A stretch of 64,000 nucleotides of DNA from the NCBI RefSeq assembly GCF_022678645.1, contig NZ_JALBWV010000032.1, forward strand, positions 30,733 through 94,732, written 5' to 3'. Below the pieces are notes generated by a model that made no database searches, had not been told where the DNA came from, and saw only the letters and a list, made by a program, of their open reading frames with translations. The position numbers and the translations under genes were made by a program. The stretch is from Saccharopolyspora soli. Its GTDB lineage: Bacteria; Actinomycetota; Actinomycetes; Mycobacteriales; Pseudonocardiaceae. Positions within the stretch are counted from its first letter, which is position 1; each line of letters begins with the position of its first letter. Below are positions 8,497-16,390 of the stretch, piece by piece.

Positions 8497-9252
8497 ATGA
8501 CATCGCCGTCCGCGAAAGCCGCACGCGAAGCGCTCGCCGCCCTGGACCCGCGGTTACCGCTGCACGCCCGACTTCGAGAGGCGCTCACCGAGCGCCTGCG
8601 CGGCGGCGAGTGGTCTCCCACCGAACCACTGCCCGCCGAGGCCGAACTCGCCCAGGACTACCGGGTTTCGCTGGGCACCATGCGGCGGGTGCTGACCGAT
8701 CTGGTCGACGAGGGACTGCTGGAGCGCCGCCAGGGCAACGGCACCTACCTGCGCCGGATGCAGGCGCAGAACTCGCTGTTCCGCTTCTTCCGCCACTACC
8801 GGCAGGGCGACCAGGTGCCCGCCAGCCGGATCCTCGCCCGCGAGACCGAGCCCGCTCCCGCCGACGTGGCGCGCGCCCTCGGCAAGCGCGCCGGGGCGCG
8901 GGCCCTGCGGCTGCACCGCGTGCGGCTCTACGACGGCGAACCGTTCCTCGCCGAGGACATCTGGTTGCCGCTGCCGACCTTCGCTCCGCTCCGCGACGTG
9001 GGCTTGGACGAGATCGGCGACCTGCTCTACCCGGTTTACGAGCGGTTGTGCGGGCAGGTCGTGGGTGCCGCCGACGAGGAACTGTGGGTGGAACTCGCCG
9101 ACGACCCGGTCGCCGAACTGCTCGGCTGCTCGCCCGGCGAACCGGTGGTGGTCGTCGAACGCGTGGCCCGGACCCACTCCGGCACCCCCGTCGAGGTGCG
9201 CCGGTCCCGAGGTCTGGCCAGCACGTTCCGGTACCGCGTCGAGATCCGCTGA
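8497..9252 (+). CDS. GntR family regulator, HutC subfamily (UTRA domain)
   Basis: The 251-residue protein has an N-terminal winged helix (LREALTERLRGGEWSPTEPLPAEAEL, about residues 25-95, with the HutC-type RQGNGTYL wing) and a C-terminal UTRA ligand-binding domain ending in RYRVEIR. HutC-type regulators usually repress adjacent catabolic genes and release DNA on binding a small metabolite. It is divergent from the amidohydrolase and 48 bp upstream of the MatC-like carrier, so those two are its likely targets. Confidence 0.9.
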   Translation: MTSPSAKAAREALAALDPRLPLHARLREALTERLRGGEWSPTEPLPAEAELAQDYRVSLGTMRRVLTDLVDEGLLERRQGNGTYLRRMQAQNSLFRFFRHYRQGDQVPASRILARETEPAPADVARALGKRAGARALRLHRVRLYDGEPFLAEDIWLPLPTFAPLRDVGLDEIGDLLYPVYERLCGQVVGAADEELWVELADDPVAELLGCSPGEPVVVVERVARTHSGTPVEVRRSRGLASTFRYRVEIR

Positions 9253-9300
9253 CCCGGCGGGTACCGCCGCAACGCCCAGATCGAGGGAAGGTTCTGCACC

Positions 9301-10569
9301 ATGCCCGCTGAATTGCTGTCCGTGCTCGTGCTGGTCGCGGTCTTCGCGCTGGCCATGTGGCGTCCGGTGAACATGGGCGCGGTAGCGCTCGTCGCGGCTT
9401 TCGCGCTCGGCACCACCTACTTCGGGTTGGACACCGACGATGTGGCCAAGGGCTTTCCCGGCTCGCTGCTGGTGACCCTGGTCGGCGTCACGTGGCTGTT
9501 CGCCATCGCCAAGCGCAACGGCACGGTGGATCGAATCGTCGGCCGCTCGGTGCAGGCGGTCGGCGGCCGGGTCGTGCTGGTGCCGTGGGTGCTGTTCCTG
9601 CTGGCGGCCGTGATCACCGGCTCGGGCGCGGTCAGCGCGGCGACCAACGCGATCCTGGCGCCGGTCGGGCTGGCGTTCGCCCAGCGCTACCGCATCCACC
9701 CGATGCTGGTGGGCCTGTCCATCCTCAACGGCACGAACGCCGGTGGTTTCTCCCCGATCAGCGTCTACTTCAGCATCGTCAACGGCGTGCTGGTGCGCAG
9801 CGGCGTGCACGTGAACGCAGGCGGGGTCTTCCTGGCGACGTTCCTGTTCAACCTGGTGCTGAACCTCGCCGCGTTCACCCTCTTCGGCGGTTGGAAGCTG
9901 ATCGGGCGGGGCAAGGCGCAACCTGCGGAGGCCGAACCAGCGGACGCTCCGGGGGCTGCCGCGCGGGGCTGGACCGGCGCGCAAGTGCTGACCATCGCGC
10001 TGCTGGTGCTGCTCGTCATCGGGGCGCTCGGGTTCGACCTCGACGTCGGGTTCGGCGCGCTGGCCGTGGCCGTGATCCTCACGGTGATCTTCCCGCGGCA
10101 GAGCAAGGACGCCGCCGGGGAGATCGGCTGGAGCGTCGTGCTGCTGATCGGCGGCATCGTGACCTACGTGACGATGCTGCAGAACGTCGGTGTGGTGGAC
10201 AGCCTCGGTGGCTCGATCGCGGGCATCAGCCAGCCGCTGCTGGCCGCGCTGCTGATCTTGCTGGTGGGCGGGCTGGTGTCGGCGTTCGCCTCCACGAATG
10301 CGATGTTCGGCGCGTTGGTGCCGCTGGCCGTGCCGTTCATGGCGTCCGGCGACATCGGGGTGTTCGGTTTCGTCACCGCGCTGTGCGTCGCGGCGTCGGC
10401 GGTGGACTCCAGCCCGTTCTCCACCGGCGGCGCGCTGGTGGTCGCCAACACCGAGGAGTCCAAGCGCACCCAGACCTTCCGCAGCCTGCTGGCCTGGGGC
10501 ATGTCGATGATCGGAGTCGCGCCGCTGGCCGCCTGGCTGGCCTTCCTGGTCATCCCCGGTCTGGGGTGA
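9301..10569 (+). CDS. MatC-type dicarboxylate/anion carrier
   Basis: A 422-residue membrane protein with about ten helices. The N-terminal half matches the MatC N-terminal domain (LAMWRPVNMG, FPGSLLVTLVGVTWLFAIAK, GSGAVSAATNAILAPVG), and the second half carries the mirrored AFASTNAMFGALVPLA motif of the ion-transporter superfamily. Such carriers import malonate and other dicarboxylates. Co-location with a UTRA regulator and a lactonase-like hydrolase suggests it imports the substrate of that enzyme. The ATG at 9301 is preceded by gaggga. Confidence 0.8.
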   Translation: MPAELLSVLVLVAVFALAMWRPVNMGAVALVAAFALGTTYFGLDTDDVAKGFPGSLLVTLVGVTWLFAIAKRNGTVDRIVGRSVQAVGGRVVLVPWVLFLLAAVITGSGAVSAATNAILAPVGLAFAQRYRIHPMLVGLSILNGTNAGGFSPISVYFSIVNGVLVRSGVHVNAGGVFLATFLFNLVLNLAAFTLFGGWKLIGRGKAQPAEAEPADAPGAAARGWTGAQVLTIALLVLLVIGALGFDLDVGFGALAVAVILTVIFPRQSKDAAGEIGWSVVLLIGGIVTYVTMLQNVGVVDSLGGSIAGISQPLLAALLILLVGGLVSAFASTNAMFGALVPLAVPFMASGDIGVFGFVTALCVAASAVDSSPFSTGGALVVANTEESKRTQTFRSLLAWGMSMIGVAPLAAWLAFLVIPGLG

Positions 10570-10785
10570 GCAGCATCGGTGACTCGGCGTAGTGGAACGT
10601 ATCGGCTGCGCCAGGAGGCCGCCGGGCCGAAGACCGCACCATCGTGTTGTTCGTCGCCGACTTTCCAGGGCCGCAGAATCTACGGACCGTGCTCGCCAGT
10701 CACACAGTTCACTCTTATGGGTGATGGGGCATCGGTTGGCACAAGATCCCAGGTCAGGCCCTGAATGGCGGGTTAAGCTCGTGGC

Positions 10786-13140
10786 GTGGTCTCCACTGCG
10801 CGAGCCCGTGTGCGGGAGCCAGCGGGCAACCTCCCGGCCGACGTCACGAGCTTCGTCGGTCGACGTCGCGAGATCACCCTCACCAAACGCCTGCTGGCCG
10901 AATCGCGGGTGGTGACCCTCACCGGCCCAGGCGGTGTCGGCAAGACCCGGCTGGCGATCCGGGTCGCGAGCAACATGCGCCGTTCCTTCCGGGACAAGGC
11001 CCGCTGCGTCGAGTTGGAGGACGTGCGGGACGGCTCGGTGGTGGTCGACACGGTCATCGAGCAGCTGGGCATCGGCGGTCCGTCGGCCGGGGAGGACATC
11101 GACACCGTCATCGAGCAGCTCAAGAACCGCGAGATGCTGCTGTTGCTGGACAACTGCGAGCACGTGGTCGAGGACGTCGCGCTGCTGGTGGACGCGGTGG
11201 TGCGGTGGTGCCCCGGCGTGCGGGTGCTGGCCACCAGTCGCCAGTCCCTCGGCGTTGCCGGGGAGGCGACCATGGTCGTGCCGCCGTTGCAGGTCCCCGA
11301 CATCGAAAACCTGCCACCGCCGGAGGCTTACGAGCAGTTCTCCTCGGTCCGGCTGTTCGTCGAGCGGGCCAAGGCCGCGATTCCCGAGTTCGAGGTCACC
11401 GCCGAGAACGCCACCGCGCTGATGCGGCTGTGCCACCACCTCGACGGCAACCCGCTGGCGATCGAGCTGGCGGCGCTGCGACTGCGCTCGCTGTCGCTGC
11501 GGCAGTTGGAGGAGCGCTTGGCCGAGCGCTACGACCTGCTCACCGAGGGGCGCAGGGGCGCGCCGGCCCGGCAGCAGACGCTCCGCGCGCTGATCGACTG
11601 GAGCTACGAACTCGCCTCCGACCAGGACCGGCTGACCTGGGCGCGGATGTCGGTGTTCTCCGGCAGCTTCGACCTGGACGCGGCCGAACACGTGGCCGTC
11701 GACGGGCTCTCCGACACCGACGTGCTGAGCGCGATCCACTCGCTGGTGGACAAGTCGGTGCTGATGCGCGAGGAAGAAGGCGGCGAGGTCCGCTTCCGGT
11801 TACCGCACACGCTGCGCGAATACGGCCGGAACAAGCTCGTCGAGTTCGGCGAGCTGGAGGTCGTGCAGCAGCGGCACTGCGCCTGGTACGCCGACCTCGT
11901 CAGCCGGTTCGCCGCGGACTGGATCGGCCCGGACCAGATCGCCTGGATCCACCGGCTGCGCAACGACCAGGGCAATCTCCGCGTCGCGCTGCGCACTGCC
12001 GTCGCGAGCCCGGAAACGGCCGCGACGGCGCTGCGGATCTGCACCGACCTCTGGCAGTACTGGGGCATCCGGGGTCTCAACAGCGAGGGCCGCCACTGGC
12101 TCGACCAGGCACTGGCCATCGCTCCGCGCGAGGTTCCGGAGCGGGCTCGGGCGCTGCGGGTCAGCGCCTGGTTCGCCTTGTTGCAGGGCGATCTGGACAC
12201 CGCGATGCCCATGTCGGAACAGGCTGCGGCGCTGGCCGACCAGCGCGGCGACGACACCGAGAAGGCGTTCGTGGTGATGGTGCGGGGCATGGCGGCGTTC
12301 TTCGTCAACGACACCGCCCGCGCGAGTGCGCTGGCCGAGGAAGCGCTGGGGCAGTTCCGCAAGCGCGAGGTGCCGGGCGGCGAGATGTTCGCGCTGTTCG
12401 GGCTCGGGCTCATCAAGGGCCTGAGCGAGGATCCCGCGACCGGACTGGGCCTGCTGGCGGAATGCATCCGGCTGACGACGGAGCGCGGCGAGCTGCTCTG
12501 GCGCTCCTACGCGTTGTCCGCGTCGGCGCAGATCGAGGTGCGGCGCGGGGATCCGGTGCGGGCCGAGGCCGCGGCGAAGGAAGCCCTCGACATCCAGCGC
12601 CAGCTGGACAACCGGATGGGGATGGCCACCAACGTCGACACCCTCGCCTGGGTGGCGCAGCAGCAAGGCAAGCACGAGCGCGCCGCGCGGCTGTTCGGCG
12701 CGGCCTCGGCGGCCTGGGACGCGGTGCGGGCGGCGCCCGGTTTCTGGGTGAATTTCGCCGCCGACCACGACGAACACGAGGCGCAGACCCGAACCACGCT
12801 CGGCGCGGCGGCGTTCCAGGAGTCGTTCGACCGCGGCCGCCAGCTGTCGCTGGCGCACACCATCGACTACGCGCTGGAAGTGAAGAAGCACGCACGGCCC
12901 CGCAGCGAGGACAACGTGCACCCGATGCCGCTGACCCGGCGGGAGCGGCAGATCGCGGAACTGGTCGCGCAGGGCAACACCAACAAGGAGATCGCCGAGA
13001 GCCTGGTGATCGCGCAGCGCACCGTCGAGGGCCACGTGCAGAACATCCTGACCAAGCTCGACTTCTCCTCCCGCGCGCAGATCGCCGGTTGGGTGGCGGC
13101 GCAGAAGACGGGTGACGTGCGCGACCCGGTTCCCGAGTAG
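10786..13140 (+). CDS. Large ATP-binding LuxR-family transcriptional regulator
   Basis: This 784-residue protein combines an AAA/NB-ARC-like ATPase with Walker A GPGGVGKT (47-54) and Walker B LLLLDNCE (about 118-125), a long helical TPR-like middle region, and a C-terminal LuxR helix-turn-helix (LTRREREIAELVAQG to HVQNILTKL, about residues 715-770). This is the LAL-like layout common in actinobacteria for regulators of metabolism or antibiotic production. The start is GTG at 10786; a 216-bp gap separates it from matC and no target operon is adjacent. The signal it senses is unknown. Confidence 0.88.
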   Translation: MVSTARARVREPAGNLPADVTSFVGRRREITLTKRLLAESRVVTLTGPGGVGKTRLAIRVASNMRRSFRDKARCVELEDVRDGSVVVDTVIEQLGIGGPSAGEDIDTVIEQLKNREMLLLLDNCEHVVEDVALLVDAVVRWCPGVRVLATSRQSLGVAGEATMVVPPLQVPDIENLPPPEAYEQFSSVRLFVERAKAAIPEFEVTAENATALMRLCHHLDGNPLAIELAALRLRSLSLRQLEERLAERYDLLTEGRRGAPARQQTLRALIDWSYELASDQDRLTWARMSVFSGSFDLDAAEHVAVDGLSDTDVLSAIHSLVDKSVLMREEEGGEVRFRLPHTLREYGRNKLVEFGELEVVQQRHCAWYADLVSRFAADWIGPDQIAWIHRLRNDQGNLRVALRTAVASPETAATALRICTDLWQYWGIRGLNSEGRHWLDQALAIAPREVPERARALRVSAWFALLQGDLDTAMPMSEQAAALADQRGDDTEKAFVVMVRGMAAFFVNDTARASALAEEALGQFRKREVPGGEMFALFGLGLIKGLSEDPATGLGLLAECIRLTTERGELLWRSYALSASAQIEVRRGDPVRAEAAAKEALDIQRQLDNRMGMATNVDTLAWVAQQQGKHERAARLFGAASAAWDAVRAAPGFWVNFAADHDEHEAQTRTTLGAAAFQESFDRGRQLSLAHTIDYALEVKKHARPRSEDNVHPMPLTRRERQIAELVAQGNTNKEIAESLVIAQRTVEGHVQNILTKLDFSSRAQIAGWVAAQKTGDVRDPVPE

Positions 13141-13155
13141 CTTCACTTTGTGTAA

Positions 13156-13195
13156 CTAGATCCCCTCGCATGGTCGCCCATTCGGGGCAATCTAG
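13156..13195. repeat. Inverted repeat upstream of the transglycosylase gene
   Basis: CTAGAT (13156-13161) pairs with ATCTAG (13190-13195), extended inward by CCCC (13162-13165) with GGGG (13184-13187) and a two-base bulge. It begins 15 bp after the regulator stop, so it may be that gene's terminator or a leader structure of the next gene. It does not match the c-di-AMP (ydaO) riboswitch often found upstream of cell-wall hydrolases. Confidence 0.45.
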
Positions 13196-13256
13196 GTACC
13201 TATGTGCGTGCAAACCGCGATGCGGGTACACGCTCCGTGCTGGAGTCTCGGGTCCC

Positions 13257-14039
13257 GTGACCCCCGAACAAATGAATTCCCCCGAATGCAATGCCCCCGA
13301 CAACCGAGATACCCCGCCGTCCGAGCGGCACCGCTGGGAGAGGGTGGTGCCGCGGACCGCGACCTGGCTGCGCGCCGCGTTCGTCGGCGACTCGGCAAAC
13401 CGGCAGCACCGCGTCCCCCCGAAGACGCGGTCCCTGCAGGTCGGTGCCGCAGTGGCCGCGATCGGCGTGATCGGCGTCTTCAGCAGCGTCGGCGACGCCC
13501 AGACCGAGCAGCCTGCGGTGCAGGCCGCCGCGCAAGTCGCCCCGCTGGCTGACGCCACGCCGCTCCCAGCCCAGGCGCCGCTCGCCCCGCAAGCCCCGCC
13601 CGCTCCCGAGGCTGCGCCCGCGCCGCAGGTCGCCCCCGAGGCGGAGAAGGCCGCGGAGCCGGTCCCGGACAACAAGCCGAAGGACCAGGTCGGCGCCTGG
13701 ATCGACCAGGCGCAGCGTGTCCTGGAAGCCAACGGCATCTCCCGCGATCACGCCGACGCCGACGCGATCCGGATGATCATCATGCACGAATCCAACGGCG
13801 ACCCGACCGCCAGCAACAACTGGGACTCCAACGCCGCGGCGGGTACCCCGTCCATCGGCCTGATGCAGACCATCGAGCCGACCTTCGAATCCTTCGCGCT
13901 GCCCGGCCACGGAGACATCTACAACCCGGTCGACAACATCATCGCCGCCACCCGGTACTCGATCTCGCGCTACGGCTCGATGTCCGACGTGCCAGGCGTC
14001 GCAAGCGTGCGCTCCGGCGGCAGCTACCAGGGATACTGA
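13257..14039 (+). CDS. Secreted or membrane-anchored lytic transglycosylase (SLT domain)
   Basis: From the GTG at 13257 (ATG at 13272 is an alternative) the protein is about 260 residues. It has a charged N-terminal segment, one hydrophobic helix (VGAAVAAIGVIGVFSSVGDA), an Ala/Pro-rich linker and a C-terminal transglycosylase domain. The domain shows the catalytic glutamate in IRMIIMHESNGDP, then GLMQTIEPTF and NIIAATRYSISRYGS. It would cut peptidoglycan glycan strands at the cell surface. A longer in-frame start at 13170 is unlikely because that region holds the palindrome and lacks family similarity. Confidence 0.85.
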   Translation: MTPEQMNSPECNAPDNRDTPPSERHRWERVVPRTATWLRAAFVGDSANRQHRVPPKTRSLQVGAAVAAIGVIGVFSSVGDAQTEQPAVQAAAQVAPLADATPLPAQAPLAPQAPPAPEAAPAPQVAPEAEKAAEPVPDNKPKDQVGAWIDQAQRVLEANGISRDHADADAIRMIIMHESNGDPTASNNWDSNAAAGTPSIGLMQTIEPTFESFALPGHGDIYNPVDNIIAATRYSISRYGSMSDVPGVASVRSGGSYQGY

Positions 14040-14060
14040 CCAGACCTCATAAGCCACGGG

Positions 14061-14762
14061 TTACTGGGCGGCAGCGGCCAACCCCGACAACGTTCCGTCC
14101 AGCGCTTCGGCGACCAACTCGCGCATGGCTTCTTCGGCCCGCGCCCGGTCACCGCCGCGGATGCACTCGGCGATCTCGCAGTGCAGCCGCACGGCGACCG
14201 GGCGCGGGTGCGTCGGCATCAGACCGTGTCCGGCCCGCCACTGCAGCAACTCTTCGACGACCTCGTGCAACTGGGCGAACATCTCGTTGCCCGACGCGGT
14301 CAGCACCAGGCGGTGGAAGGCCACATCGGCAGCCATGAAGGTGTCCAGGTCACCAGCCCGTGCGGTGGCGACCATCCGCTCGGCGAGGCTGACCAGCTGC
14401 GCGGCGTCCTCGTCGCTGGCGCGCAGCGCGGCGGCTGCGGCGGCGACCGGTTCGACCGCGGTGCGCAGTTCGGCGAGCGTCTTCAGCTGCGCGGTGCGGT
14501 CGGCGGCCAACTGCCAGCGGATGAGCAGCGGGTCGAAGGCGTTCCAGTCCGCTCGGGGCCGGACCACGATGCCGACCCGCTTGCGGCCGAGGACCAGCCG
14601 GATCGACGCGAGGCTGCGCACCACCTCGCGGGCGACGCTGCGGGAGATCTCGAAGCGCTGCTCCACCTCGTCGATGCGCAACACGCTGCCCGGCGGGTGC
14701 ACACCGGCGGCGATCTCGTGCCCGAGCACATCCAGGACCTTGTCGTGCAGTCCGCCAGCCAT
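14061..14762 (-). CDS. GntR family regulator, FadR subfamily (FCD domain)
   Basis: From the ATG at 14762 the protein has 233 residues; gggagg lies just upstream, which fixes this start over longer frames. The N-terminal winged helix (VLDVLGHEIAAGVHPPG to EVVRSLASIRLV) is followed by an all-helical FCD domain with the metal-binding aspartate and histidines (AADVAFHRLVLTASGN, HCEIAECI). It is divergent from a GntP permease, the usual arrangement for a gluconate or sugar-acid repressor. Confidence 0.88.
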   Translation of the reverse strand: MAGGLHDKVLDVLGHEIAAGVHPPGSVLRIDEVEQRFEISRSVAREVVRSLASIRLVLGRKRVGIVVRPRADWNAFDPLLIRWQLAADRTAQLKTLAELRTAVEPVAAAAAALRASDEDAAQLVSLAERMVATARAGDLDTFMAADVAFHRLVLTASGNEMFAQLHEVVEELLQWRAGHGLMPTHPRPVAVRLHCEIAECIRGGDRARAEEAMRELVAEALDGTLSGLAAAAQ

Positions 14763-14825
14763 CCGGCCCTCCCGTTGATCCGGCACCAAACATAAGCGGT
14801 CGGATCCGGGTGACGGGCCTAACAG

Positions 14826-14864
14826 CATACTTAATCGATCAACATGGCAATAAAGTCATACTTA
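14826..14864. promoter_or_regulatory. Direct repeats between gntR and gntP, candidate operators
   Basis: CATACTTA occurs at 14826-14833 and again at 14857-14864, 31 bp apart (about three helical turns), in the A+T-rich divergent promoter region. The right-hand copy is about 48 bp before the gntP start. These are plausible binding sites for the FadR-like regulator, with no direct support. Confidence 0.35.
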
Positions 14865-14911
14865 TTGCTTAGGCTGTGCCGCGCACCAGCTGCTCAACGA
14901 GGAGCCCCTCA

Positions 14912-16318
14912 ATGCCAAACAGCCTTACCGGCGGCCTCGCAGTCCTGGCGCAGGCCGCGCCCACCGGCGCCTGGACCGCGCAGGACACCCGACTGCTCAC
15001 CGCGGCCGTCGCGGGCATCGCGGTCATCGTGGTGCTGATCAGCTGGGCGAAGCTGCATCCGTTCCTGTCGTTGGCGTTGGGCGCCACCACCCTCGGCGTG
15101 GTGGCTGGCATGCCCTTCGGCGATCTCGTGGACACCTTCACCGAAGGACTCGGCAAGACCGTCGGGGACGTCGGCCTGCTCGTCGCGCTCGGCGCGATGC
15201 TGGGCAAGCTGCTCACCGACACCGGCGGTGCCGAGCAGATCGTGGAGACCGTGCTGCGCCGCACCACCCGGCGGAGCCTGCCGTGGGCGATGGTGTTCAT
15301 CGCCGCGCTGCTGGGTCTGCCGATGTTCTTCGAGGTCGGCGTGGTGCTGCTGGTCCCGGTGGTGGTCATGGTCGCCAGCCGCTCCGATCAGCCGATGCTG
15401 CGGATCGGCATCCCGGCGCTGGCCGGGCTGTCGATCCTGCACGGACTCGTGCCACCGCACCCCGGCCCGCTGGCCGCGGTCGACGCGCTGCACGTCGACC
15501 TGGGGCTCACGCTGGCGCTGGGCGTCGTCGTCGCCATCCCGACCGCCATCGTCGCCGGTCCGGTGTTCGGTTCCTACATCGCGAAGCGCGTCGAACTGCC
15601 CCCGGCCACCCACCTGCTGGGCAAATCGCCGGTCCAGGCCGATCCCGAGCGGCGGCCCGGATTCTTCGTGTCGGTGGCGATGCTGCTGCTGCCCGTCGTG
15701 CTGATGCTCGGCAAGTCGGTCGCCGACCTGCTGCTGCCCGAGGACAGCATCGGCTACCAGGTGCTCGACACCGTCGGCACTCCTGTCGTCGCGCTGATGC
15801 TGACCGTGCTGATCGCGATCGTGGCGCTCGGCGGCGGTGCCCGGTTCAGCCGCAACCGGCTGGCCGACGTGGTCGGCGGATCGCTGCCCGCCGTCGGCGG
15901 GATCATCCTCATCGTCGGTGCCGGTGGCGGGTTCAAGCAGACCCTGGTCGACTCCGGGGTGAACAACATGATCACCGGTCTGGCCAGCGGAGCGCACCTC
16001 TCGCCGCTGGTGCTCGGCTGGCTGATCGCGGTCGGCATCCGGGTCGCGACCGGTTCTGCGACGGTGGCCACCATCTCGGCCGCTGGCATGGTCGCGCCGC
16101 TGGTCGCCGGGCTCCCGCCGACGCAGGGGGCGTTGGTCGCGCTGGCCATCGGCTCCGGGTCGCTGTTCCTGTCGCACGTCAACGACGCGGGGTTCTGGCT
16201 GGTCAAGGAGTACTTCGGGATGACCGTCGGGCAAACCCTCAAGACCTGGTCGGCGATGGAGACGCTGCTGTCAGTGGTCTCCTTCGGCGTGATCCTCGGG
16301 CTGTCCGCGGTGCTGTGA
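14912..16318 (+). CDS. gntP: GntP family gluconate/sugar-acid:H+ symporter
   Basis: A 468-residue permease with about 12-14 helices and GntP hallmarks: LISWAKLHPFLSLALGA, LLGLPMFFEVGVVLLVPVV, GLVPPHPGPLAAV and GSGSLFLSHVNDAGFWLVKEYF. It imports gluconate or a related sugar acid with protons. The start is ATG at 14912, after gaggag. No gluconate kinase is adjacent, so the substrate could be another sugar acid. Regulation by the divergent FadR-like protein is likely. Confidence 0.92.
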   Translation: MPNSLTGGLAVLAQAAPTGAWTAQDTRLLTAAVAGIAVIVVLISWAKLHPFLSLALGATTLGVVAGMPFGDLVDTFTEGLGKTVGDVGLLVALGAMLGKLLTDTGGAEQIVETVLRRTTRRSLPWAMVFIAALLGLPMFFEVGVVLLVPVVVMVASRSDQPMLRIGIPALAGLSILHGLVPPHPGPLAAVDALHVDLGLTLALGVVVAIPTAIVAGPVFGSYIAKRVELPPATHLLGKSPVQADPERRPGFFVSVAMLLLPVVLMLGKSVADLLLPEDSIGYQVLDTVGTPVVALMLTVLIAIVALGGGARFSRNRLADVVGGSLPAVGGIILIVGAGGGFKQTLVDSGVNNMITGLASGAHLSPLVLGWLIAVGIRVATGSATVATISAAGMVAPLVAGLPPTQGALVALAIGSGSLFLSHVNDAGFWLVKEYFGMTVGQTLKTWSAMETLLSVVSFGVILGLSAVL

Positions 16319-16390
16319 CGACCGCTGCGCGCGGTATATTGGCGGGTCGGGCCCGCTGGTGGGCTTTCCCTGATCCGTCCCCGGTACAAG

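Noticed and set aside
8554..11739. A long minus-strand open frame opposite gntR, the MatC-like gene and part of the LuxR-type gene.
   Set aside because: It is low-complexity (Arg, Gln, His, Gly rich) without domains, and crosses three well-supported plus-strand genes.
16319..16390. A GCCCGC / GTGGGC dyad upstream of helR as a rifampicin-associated element.
   Set aside because: The arms are imperfect and the sequence does not match the known 19-bp element.
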